Below are positions 1 to 5,782 of a DNA stretch of 22,298 bases, piece by piece. Location: positions 1-22,298 of the forward strand of contig DASZYT010000016.1 in assembly GCA_035545275.1 (NCBI GenBank), read 5' to 3'. The notes under the pieces are model-generated. The model saw only the letters and a list, made by a program, of their open reading frames with translations, ran no database searches and was not told where the DNA came from. The translations under genes and the position numbers were made by a program. The DNA is from DASZYT01 sp035545275 (GTDB lineage: Bacteria > Patescibacteriota > Saccharimonadia > Saccharimonadales > UBA4665). Positions within the stretch are counted from its first letter, which is position 1. Every line of letters begins with the position of its first letter.

Positions 1-257
1 ATCCGGGCGATAGCCATAGCTTTAAGGAAACCGAGCAAATCTTAGCCTTGCCGGTGCAGGCACCATGGGGCAGCACCATACATGCCATACGGCTAGCCCT
101 CGAGCTCAAGCCGAAATACGTCATACCTATTCACGACTGGCACTGGAGCGACGAAGCTCGGCAACAAATGTATGAACGCTTTGAGAAAGTGTTCGGTAGT
201 AATGGCATCACCTTTTGCAAAATGAAGAGCGGCGAACCGGTCGTGCTGGAGGTCTAA
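1..257 (+). CDS. Metallo-beta-lactamase-fold hydrolase, C-terminal part
   Basis: The gene is cut by the window edge; the frame is open from base 3. The visible 84 residues begin PGDSHSF and contain PIHDWHW near the end of the domain, the late histidine/aspartate metal-site pattern of UlaG-like MBL-fold hydrolases. No start codon is visible, so the N-terminal HxHxDH motif cannot be checked. The stop TAA lies one base before the next ATG, so it is probably co-transcribed with the aldo/keto reductase downstream. The substrate cannot be inferred. Confidence 0.75.
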   Translation, partial: PGDSHSFKETEQILALPVQAPWGSTIHAIRLALELKPKYVIPIHDWHWSDEARQQMYERFEKVFGSNGITFCKMKSGEPVVLEV

Positions 258-258
258 C

Positions 259-1041
259 ATGGATAGCGGCGTCAAACTCAACACCAGTAAAAGCATGCCT
301 GCTGTCGGGTTCGGCACGTGGAATATTGAGGCGAGCCAAACTGCCGATGCGGTTGGCGAAGCGCTTAGGGCAGGCTATCGGCTGATTGATACTGCCAAGC
401 TTTATGGCAACGAAGCGGGTGTGGGCGAAGCGGTACGCAACGCCCACATTCCGCGGGAAGACATTTTTGTAACCACCAAACTGTGGAATGACGACCAAGG
501 GTATGATTCCGCACTGCAAGCCTTCGACACGTCCCTCGCACGGCTTGGTTTGGAATACATAGACCTGTATCTTATTCATTGGCCTGCCACAGACGAGCGG
601 TCTGACTCGTGGCGTGCCTTATGTGAAATCTACCGCAGCGGGCGGGCCAAAGCCATAGGCGTGTCGAATTACAACATCAACAATCTGCACGAGGTTTTTG
701 AGCTTAATGATGTCATACCGGCGGTTAACCAAATAGAGTTCCACCCGTTTAACTTTGGCTTTCAAAAGGCAACGGTAGAATTTTGCAATCGGCATAACAT
801 AGTGGTTGAAGCCTACAGCCCGCTTCGGCGCTTTGCGGGTGAGGGCAATGGTGTTATTGAGCGGGTTGCCCAAAAGGTAGGGCGCCCGGCATCACAAGTC
901 ATTTTGCGGTGGTGCATCCAGCATGGCACGGTGCCGTTGCCGCGCTCTACCAACCCCCAACATATACAGGAAAACTTCCAGGTTTTAGACTTTCAACTTA
1001 GCGATGAAGACATGCACGCAATAGATGGCGTAAGTGCCTAG
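259..1041 (+). CDS. Aldo/keto reductase (AKR family, DkgA/2,5-diketogluconate reductase-like)
   Basis: A 260-residue cytoplasmic oxidoreductase expected to reduce aldehydes or ketones with NADPH. The AKR tetrad is readable: D44 and Y49 in LIDTAKLYGNE, K74 in TTKLWN, H107 in YLIHWP. The nicotinamide-site segment ends GVSNYN, and the late signature PRSTNPQHIQEN binds the cofactor phosphate. That signature usually carries Lys and Arg; here they are Arg and His, so cofactor preference may be shifted. Length is slightly below E. coli DkgA. The ATG sits one base after the preceding stop, indicating translational coupling. Physiological substrate unknown. Confidence 0.93.
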   Translation: MDSGVKLNTSKSMPAVGFGTWNIEASQTADAVGEALRAGYRLIDTAKLYGNEAGVGEAVRNAHIPREDIFVTTKLWNDDQGYDSALQAFDTSLARLGLEYIDLYLIHWPATDERSDSWRALCEIYRSGRAKAIGVSNYNINNLHEVFELNDVIPAVNQIEFHPFNFGFQKATVEFCNRHNIVVEAYSPLRRFAGEGNGVIERVAQKVGRPASQVILRWCIQHGTVPLPRSTNPQHIQENFQVLDFQLSDEDMHAIDGVSA

Positions 1042-1042
1042 A

Positions 1043-1063
1043 TTGAACACATTTATTGTTCAA
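1043..1063. promoter_or_regulatory. Palindromic operator-like site upstream of the GH1 gene
   Basis: TTGAACA and TGTTCAA form a perfect 7-bp inverted repeat around a 7-bp spacer. It lies about 45-65 bp upstream of the predicted start of the GH1 transcript. Size and symmetry suit a dimeric sugar-responsive repressor or activator. It could instead be a weak hairpin ending the aldo/keto reductase transcript, but no T-run follows. Confidence 0.45.
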
Positions 1064-1092
1064 AAATACTGCTCTCGTATAAGAGGTGAAGG

Positions 1093-1101
1093 TGATACAA
1101 T
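1093..1101 (+). promoter_or_regulatory. Extended -10 promoter, GH1 gene
   Basis: TGaTACAAT is a near-perfect extended -10 element ending 9 nt before the ATG at 1111. Transcription would start about 2-4 nt upstream of the start codon, giving an essentially leaderless mRNA. No clear -35 hexamer is seen 16-18 bp upstream, as is common for extended -10 promoters. Confidence 0.6.
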
Positions 1102-1110
1102 GTAGTCACT

Positions 1111-2388
1111 ATGAAGTCATTTCCCAAAAGTTTTCTGTGGGGTGCCAGTACGGCTGCTCACCAAGTAGAGGGCGGTACGCATAACCAGTGGAGTGTATGG
1201 GAACTAGAGCACGCGACTGAGCTAGCTAAACATGCCAAAGAGCGTGTCATGACCACGGCCAAAGCGGCGGGTCATACACTGGACTGGAAGGCAATTGCGG
1301 CCAAAGCCAGCAAGCCCGAAAACTATGTGTCGGGTAGGGGTGTCGACCACTATCGTCGTTACGAGGAAGATTTTGATTTGCTCGAAGAGCTCAACCTTAA
1401 TGCGTTTCGCTTTAGCATTGAGTGGTCACGTATTGAGCCAGAAGAAGGTGCCTGGAACGCGGCCGCCATCGAACACTACCGTGCCTATATAAAGAGTCTG
1501 CGAAGGCGCAACATTGAACCCATAGTCACGCTGTGGCACTGGACTGTACCGGTATGGTTTAGTGAGTTGGGAGAATTTGAGAAAGCTACCAACTTGAAAT
1601 ATTTTGAGCGCTTTGTGCAAAAAATGGCCGACGAATTTGGCAACGACTTGCGCTACGTTATTACGCTTAATGAACCGGCCGTGCATGTGCTATTGAGCTA
1701 CTTGTGGGGTGCCAGGCCGCCGCAGCAACGGAATGTGAAGATGGCTCTACGCGTATTCTGGAATTTGGCTCGGGCTCATAAATCTGCCTACGCTATTCTC
1801 AAACAAAAGAATATCGCGCTGCGCGTAGGCGTGTCATACGCAATTGCCAATGTGCAGCCTAAACGTGCCGGCAGCATTCTGCATGGTATCTCCGCCAAAT
1901 TAGCGGCCTACGTCTCCAGCTGGTGGTTTTTGAATCGCATTAAGCGCCACCAAGACTTTGTGGGCGTAAACTATTATTCCACGGAATACAAAGATGCCAG
2001 GCCATACCAAAACCAAAACCCGTCGCATCCGGTCAACGATCTGGGGTGGTACATGGAACCGGAAGGTTTGTATCCTATGCTCACCCAGGTCTGGCGCCGC
2101 TACGGCAAGCCTATTATCATTACCGAAAATGGCGTAGCAGATAGCAGGGATCAATATCGTCGCTGGTGGCTCGAGCAAACCATGCTGGCCATGCAAAAGG
2201 CGCTCAGCGACGGCGTAGACCTGCGCGGCTATTTGCACTGGAGTCTACTGGATAATTTTGAATGGGATTACGGCTGGTGGCCGGAGTTTGGCTTGGTGCA
2301 TGTCGATAGAGAGCATGGCATGAAACGCGAAATACGCGACAGTGCCCACTGGTATGCGCGATACGTTGCCCAACAACAAAAGAAATAG
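1111..2388 (+). CDS. Glycoside hydrolase family 1 beta-glycosidase
   Basis: A 425-residue retaining beta-glycosidase with the GH1 (beta/alpha)8 barrel. Visible landmarks: N-terminal signature FLWGASTAAHQVEG (residues 8-21), WHWTVP, acid/base E188 in TLNEPA, nucleophile E339 in IITENG, and the aglycone-site block HWSLLDNFEW (376-385). No signal peptide, so cytoplasmic. It is somewhat shorter than typical 450-480-residue family members. Substrate (beta-glucoside, galactoside or other) cannot be read from sequence. It has its own promoter and a palindromic site upstream, suggesting separate regulation from the reductase gene. Confidence 0.95.
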   Translation: MKSFPKSFLWGASTAAHQVEGGTHNQWSVWELEHATELAKHAKERVMTTAKAAGHTLDWKAIAAKASKPENYVSGRGVDHYRRYEEDFDLLEELNLNAFRFSIEWSRIEPEEGAWNAAAIEHYRAYIKSLRRRNIEPIVTLWHWTVPVWFSELGEFEKATNLKYFERFVQKMADEFGNDLRYVITLNEPAVHVLLSYLWGARPPQQRNVKMALRVFWNLARAHKSAYAILKQKNIALRVGVSYAIANVQPKRAGSILHGISAKLAAYVSSWWFLNRIKRHQDFVGVNYYSTEYKDARPYQNQNPSHPVNDLGWYMEPEGLYPMLTQVWRRYGKPIIITENGVADSRDQYRRWWLEQTMLAMQKALSDGVDLRGYLHWSLLDNFEWDYGWWPEFGLVHVDREHGMKREIRDSAHWYARYVAQQQKK

Positions 2389-2400
2389 ATAATCATAACC

Positions 2401-2429
2401 TTGACAAAATGCAAATATTTTGCTAATGT
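2401..2429 (+). promoter_or_regulatory. Sigma-70-type promoter for the 86-residue protein
   Basis: TTGACA at 2401-2406, a 17-bp spacer ending in TGC, then TAATGT at 2424-2429. The predicted transcription start (about 7 nt after the -10) coincides with the GTG start codon at 2437, so the transcript should be leaderless. Confidence 0.8.
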
Positions 2430-2436
2430 TTAGTTT

Positions 2437-2697
2437 GTGAGTATCAAAACACAAATAAAAAAACTAGAGCAATACGAAGTAAAACACCGCAGCGGCATGG
2501 AGCGTCTGTGCACCATAGTACTGGCGGCGGCAACCATCTTTGCGACGATTGACGTAAGTAGGGAAGCGGCACGCCAGCTGAAAGACGCGTTTGTGCAACC
2601 TGCCTTTGCTATCAACTCAGCTGCCGAAAATGAAGTAGTACGCATGCCGGTCAAGTTTGATGAAGGTGTTCGCGCCACCTCAGTAACAGGACTATAA
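2437..2697 (+). CDS. Small single-pass membrane protein, unknown
   Basis: 86 residues from a GTG that falls exactly at the predicted transcription start. A charged N-terminus (KKLEQYEVKHRSGMERL) precedes one hydrophobic segment (about residues 24-40, LCTIVLAAATIFATI) and a polar tail of about 45 residues. No recognised domain. It lies 21 bp upstream of the LysM-like protein gene, in the same direction and before a shared terminator, so the two probably form a small envelope operon. Function not assignable. Confidence 0.6.
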   Translation: MSIKTQIKKLEQYEVKHRSGMERLCTIVLAAATIFATIDVSREAARQLKDAFVQPAFAINSAAENEVVRMPVKFDEGVRATSVTGL

Positions 2698-2718
2698 CTC
2701 CAGAAAAGGGCTAATTAT

Positions 2719-3291
2719 ATGGAAAAAATTTATAAAGTCACACATCTTGGCGGAAAGTCCCACGACCCACGTGTGGCCGAGGCACCCAAGCGTCCTCACT
2801 CTGAGAATTGGAACGTACCATTTAGAGAACACGGCAAACTTACACGCCGCGGTCGGCTGGCGCGTGGGATTGCCATGTTTTTGCTACCATCTGCCGTGAC
2901 CGTTGGCATTATGGCTGCAGAGAGCGGCTCTGGCTCTGGGCACGAAAAGCCAGCGGCTGCTACAGCCCGTGCACATACTTCCGGTACTCCTGAATCGTCC
3001 GACATCGGCGGTTTTATAGATTTGTCGGCGCCGCACAAGCAGATAAATGCTAAGCCGGGCGACAACATTTCTAAGATTGCTGCTACAGAGCTACCGGACA
3101 TGAATAACACGGCAGCAACCAATATGATCACTGATGCGATCATGAAGCAGTACGGCATCAAGGATAAGGATCAGGCACAGATAGTCCAGCCTGGAGAAGG
3201 GATTCCCCTTCCGGAATACGCTCAGCCCGGCGAGGGAGTGATAGAAGTGCCAGGTGTTCCGGCAAATCCAAATAGCGCAACGGCTCAGTAA
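2719..3291 (+). CDS. Secreted/anchored protein with LysM-like segment
   Basis: 190 residues. A basic N-terminal cytoplasmic part (1-50) leads to a hydrophobic stretch (about 51-66, GIAMFLLPSAVTVGIMAA), then a Gly/Ser/Ala-rich linker. The second half holds a LysM-like pattern: KPGDNISKIAATELP, an Asn/Thr-rich helix, then QIVQPGEGIPLP, resembling the start and closing strand of a LysM domain. A role in binding or organising peptidoglycan fits the neighbouring wall-synthesis cluster but is inference. No good Shine-Dalgarno precedes the ATG. It ends just before a clear intrinsic terminator. Confidence 0.7.
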   Translation: MEKIYKVTHLGGKSHDPRVAEAPKRPHSENWNVPFREHGKLTRRGRLARGIAMFLLPSAVTVGIMAAESGSGSGHEKPAAATARAHTSGTPESSDIGGFIDLSAPHKQINAKPGDNISKIAATELPDMNNTAATNMITDAIMKQYGIKDKDQAQIVQPGEGIPLPEYAQPGEGVIEVPGVPANPNSATAQ

Positions 3292-3340
3292 AAGTACGCT
3301 ATATATTGTGGATTGGGTAAAAACACTTATAAAACTGTGG

Positions 3341-3368
3341 AAAAGTGGTGTCAAGAACACCACCTTTT
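3341..3368 (+). terminator. Intrinsic terminator after the LysM-like gene
   Basis: GTGGTGT (3345-3351) and ACACCAC (3357-3363) form a perfect 7-bp stem around a 5-nt loop, with flanking AAAA and CTTTT. It ends the small envelope operon and overlaps the upstream edge of the mraZ promoter region. Confidence 0.75.
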
Positions 3369-3369
3369 C

Positions 3370-3424
3370 TATATAAAATGGCTTGCAGTGGGTGGTTGTG
3401 GGTAGTACACTCATGACAGTGGGT
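3370..3424 (+). promoter_or_regulatory. mraZ promoter with MraZ-box-like GTGGGT repeats
   Basis: A TATAAAAT -10 candidate lies at 3372-3379 (weak -35). It is followed by GTGGGT at 3388, 3398 and 3419, spaced 10 and 21 bp, so all on one helix face. MraZ proteins are known to bind TGGG direct repeats with about 5-bp spacers near their own promoter. Here the boxes sit on or just after the predicted transcription start, which suits autorepression. Confidence 0.6.
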
Positions 3425-3486
3425 AGAAATGGAAGACAAACCACCTTCCAACAAAACAAAAACCACTAGCAACTTAAAGGATACCA

Positions 3487-3858
3487 ATGGCCACGGTAGA
3501 CTACTTCGAACGAAAACTTGACGACAAGCGGCGGTTAACCATACCGACCGAACTTCGTGACAAGTTTAAGAGCGGGGCAGTCGTAACCCGTGGATTTGGC
3601 AAGTACCTGCACCTGTATCCCAAAGATGTTTGGGACAACATGGTAGAACCGCGTCTGGATGGCGACATTCTGGACGAGCGCATTGCAGACCTGAACGTAC
3701 AGTTTCGTATGGGCAAGGTCGAGCAGGGCCTGGACGGCAAGCAGGGACGTATCATGCTCGAGCAACATTTGCTGGATTATGCTGGCATTACTCGAGATGT
3801 GGTAGCCGTAGGCGTCGGTCGATACTGGCGTGTGCTGGCAGCCGAAGAAGCCAAATAA
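3487..3858 (+). CDS. mraZ: Transcriptional regulator MraZ
   Basis: 123 residues with the two SpoVT/AbrB-like MraZ half-domains. The signature DxxxR appears twice: LDDKRRLTIPTELR (11-24) and LDGKQGRIMLEQHLLDYAGI (82-101). MraZ is an oligomeric DNA-binding repressor of the dcw cluster. The start is supported by an AAAGGA Shine-Dalgarno about 6 nt upstream. The gene is slightly shorter than E. coli MraZ. It heads the cluster but is separated from rsmH by about 470 nt of strongly folded DNA, so read-through may be controlled. Confidence 0.95.
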   Translation: MATVDYFERKLDDKRRLTIPTELRDKFKSGAVVTRGFGKYLHLYPKDVWDNMVEPRLDGDILDERIADLNVQFRMGKVEQGLDGKQGRIMLEQHLLDYAGITRDVVAVGVGRYWRVLAAEEAK

Positions 3859-3919
3859 CCTTTTTGTTGGAAGCCCTTTAACAACCAAACCGATTACCAA
3901 ACCACAAACTCTCTCAACC

Positions 3920-4331
3920 TATCTTTGGCTGGGAAGAGCAGCCCGAGCAAAAGTTGCACTTTTTGCCCGGCGCGATGAGAAACACTGAAAAGGTGTCTCA
4001 TATAAGTCTCGAGGTTAGCTAATCGGCAGTCAACAAGTGGACGAGGGCCCACTTAAAAAACCCTGGCACCTTTCTCTTAACACCTCCCAAAACTCCACCT
4101 CACACATAAGTCTCTCAAACTTTGATTACTGAATGGTAAGAAGTTTTAAGATTTTTCAAATCTTGTTACAACCTTCTTTACATACACGTTCAGTAATCTC
4201 CACAAAAACAAAAACTACAAAAAAACAAAAAGTTGGCTGTCGGTTAGGTGACCTTGTTATATCGCAAGCTTTCAAAACAAAAGCCAGCGCGAACAAAAAC
4301 AAAAATCACCAAAACAAAAACAAAAAGACGG
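3920..4331 (+). ncRNA. Highly structured mraZ-rsmH leader region
   Basis: The 473 nt between mraZ and rsmH carry no convincing gene but a series of hairpins: GGCTG/CAGCC (3927-3943), GCAAAAGT/ACTTTTTGC (3947-3966), ATGAG+ACAC/GTGT+CTCAT (3975-4001), AAGTGG/CCACTT (4035-4054), then a long imperfect hairpin at 4124-4198. None is followed by a proper T-run. The last 130 nt are A/C-rich and probably unpaired. It reads as a structured 5' leader for rsmH, or a separate RNA followed by the leader. I do not recognise it as a known riboswitch class. Confidence 0.5.
4124..4198. repeat. 75-bp imperfect palindrome in the rsmH leader
   Basis: Three nested inverted repeats: GATTACTGAA/TTCAGTAATC (10 bp, perfect, outermost), GTAAGAAG/CTTCTTTAC (one bulge) and AAGATTT/AAATCTT (7 bp around TTC). 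It could be an RNA hairpin of the leader or a small MITE-like insertion. No transposase or target duplication is visible. Confidence 0.6.
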
Positions 4332-5234
4332 ATGCACAATAACGACCAAAATACGTTGCACGTTCCAGTATTGTTGGATGAAGTGCTCAACGTACTCGCG
4401 CCCAAGGCAGGGGATTCATACCTCGATCTGACGGCCGGCTACGGCGGGCATGCCTCGACGGTGCTGGAAAACACACACGCATACGGACAGGCAGTGCTGG
4501 TAGATCGCGATCAAAACGCGGTTGACCGACTGCAAGAACGTTTTGCGGGCAACGGAGTGCAGATTGTACGAGATGATTTTCTGGGTGCCAGCCATACGCT
4601 GGTGGTCGCTGGAAAACATTTCGACATGATCTTGGCCGATTTGGGCGTATCGTCACCGCACCTTAACGAGGCAAACCGTGGTTTTGCGATTGGCCAATCG
4701 GGGCCGCTCGATATGCGCATGGACCAATCCCAGCAGCTGACTGCCGACACTGTCGTGAATACGTACAGCGAAGCAGAGCTGACCAGGATTATTCGTGAGT
4801 ATGGCGAAGAGCCCAAGGCGAGTCAGGTTGCACACCTGATTGTGCGCAACCGGCCGATTGCGACGACGACCGAGCTGGCGGCACTTGTTGCCAAGGCTTG
4901 GCCCGGCCATAGCAGGGTACACCCTGCGACGCGAACCTTTCAGGCGCTCCGTATCGCCGTCAACGACGAACTTGAGCAACTAAAGGCGGCACTACCAATC
5001 TGGATTGATTTGCTCGAGCCAGGCGGCAGGTTGGCTGTCATTAGTTTTCATAGCCTAGAAGACCGGTTGGTAAAGGCAGCATTCACCGAAGCGGGTGGCG
5101 ACCGCTATGACGCGAGCCTACGAGTGCTGACCAAACGGCCCATCACGGCCAGCCCACACGAAAATGTTTTTAATCCGCGAGCACGAAGCGCTAAGCTTCG
5201 GGCCGCAGTGAAAATAAAAAGGAAAGGAAGCTAG
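4332..5234 (+). CDS. rsmH: 16S rRNA (cytosine1402-N4)-methyltransferase RsmH (MraW)
   Basis: 300 residues from the ATG at 4332; the frame is open further upstream (GTG at 4248) but that stretch is low-complexity Lys/Thr, so the internal ATG followed by HVPVLLDEVL is chosen. S-adenosylmethionine is bound by LDLTAGYGGH (31-40). Family motifs include ADLGVSSPHL, RGFA, LDMRMD, REYGEEP, HPATRTFQALRI and ISFHSLEDR. It methylates N4 of C1402 in the 30S P-site. Its place after mraZ is the canonical dcw order. No strong Shine-Dalgarno is seen; a CAAAAACAAAAA tract directly precedes the start. Confidence 0.96.
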   Translation: MHNNDQNTLHVPVLLDEVLNVLAPKAGDSYLDLTAGYGGHASTVLENTHAYGQAVLVDRDQNAVDRLQERFAGNGVQIVRDDFLGASHTLVVAGKHFDMILADLGVSSPHLNEANRGFAIGQSGPLDMRMDQSQQLTADTVVNTYSEAELTRIIREYGEEPKASQVAHLIVRNRPIATTTELAALVAKAWPGHSRVHPATRTFQALRIAVNDELEQLKAALPIWIDLLEPGGRLAVISFHSLEDRLVKAAFTEAGGDRYDASLRVLTKRPITASPHENVFNPRARSAKLRAAVKIKRKGS

Positions 5235-5238
5235 CCCC

Positions 5239-5298
5239 ATGCCTATTCAGGTAAAAAGCAGCTCCCGCACGTACAAGGTACACGTAAAAGTAGTTTAG
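5239..5298 (+). CDS. Possible 19-residue leader peptide between rsmH and ftsL
   Basis: An ATG 5 bases after the rsmH stop, preceded by GGAAAGGAAG (good Shine-Dalgarno), opens a 19-codon frame reading MPIQVKSSSRTYKVHVKVV. Its stop codon lies in the loop of the AAGTAGT/ACTACTT hairpin. Position and structure suggest a leader peptide whose translation could alter the downstream fold, but such a short frame could be chance. Confidence 0.3.
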   Translation: MPIQVKSSSRTYKVHVKVV

Positions 5299-5357
5299 AC
5301 TACTTCTCAATAAGCCTTGTACAAAGCTAAGGCAGGCGCCCCAAATAGGCGCCTGCC
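5271..5357 (+). promoter_or_regulatory. Double-hairpin element between rsmH and ftsL
   Basis: GTACAAGG/CCTTGTAC (5271-5278 / 5315-5322) encloses AAGTAGT/ACTACTT (5288-5294 / 5299-5305). It is followed by a perfect 10-bp GC-rich stem GGCAGGCGCC/GGCGCCTGCC (5331-5357). No T-run follows, so this is not a simple terminator; A/C-rich unpaired leader comes next, then the ftsL-like ATG. A role as mRNA-processing or decay barrier or as a translation switch is inference. Confidence 0.6.
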
Positions 5358-5399
5358 ACCAAGCAAAACAAATACAAAAATAAACAAGAAAAAACGCAT

Positions 5400-5747
5400 A
5401 TGACCTATTCAAGTTCACTGGCAATGAGCCGTTCGCGCCTCACCGCGCGCAACCAGAATGCCATCAGTTTTCGCCCTACGGAGCGTACGCTGGGGCCAGT
5501 CAGTAACACTATCGTACTTATAGTGTTAGCGTGCTTGCTCGGTCTGTTATATCTGACGCAAATTACCAAGACCGATGCGTACGGCTATACCATTAACAAC
5601 CTTCAGCAACAGCAGGCACAGCTCAAGTCTGAGCACGATGATCTGGAAGTGGCTTCGGCGCGCTTGCAGTCAGTTGACCGTGTGCAGAACAGCTCTACGG
5701 CCAAAAACATGGTGGCAGTGGCTCCCAGTGCGACGCTTAATCAATAA
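5400..5747 (+). CDS. ftsL: FtsL-like divisome membrane protein
   Basis: 115 residues with FtsL/DivIC topology: a basic cytoplasmic N-terminus (1-33), one transmembrane helix (about 35-53, NTIVLIVLACLLGLLYLTQ), then a Gln/Leu-rich coiled coil (about 60-92) outside the membrane. Sequence identity to FtsL is not diagnostic; the assignment rests on topology, size and the position between rsmH and ftsI, where ftsL sits in most bacteria. It would pair with FtsB/DivIC-type proteins and FtsQ to activate FtsW-FtsI. No partner FtsB is in the window. Confidence 0.75.
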   Translation: MTYSSSLAMSRSRLTARNQNAISFRPTERTLGPVSNTIVLIVLACLLGLLYLTQITKTDAYGYTINNLQQQQAQLKSEHDDLEVASARLQSVDRVQNSSTAKNMVAVAPSATLNQ

Positions 5748-5782
5748 TAGCCTTTATCGTCCCGACGTTATAAAATAAACAT

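Noticed and set aside
3487..3881. Overlapping frames inside mraZ and other conserved genes
   Set aside because: They lie in other frames of genes with clear family motifs and have no independent signals.
4248..4331. Upstream GTG start for rsmH
   Set aside because: The extra 28 residues are low-complexity Lys/Thr translated from a CAAAA tract; conserved RsmH sequence begins right after the ATG at 4332.
5769..5774. TATAAA as a separate ftsI promoter
   Set aside because: No TG extension and no -35; ftsI is more simply read through from the ftsL-like gene.
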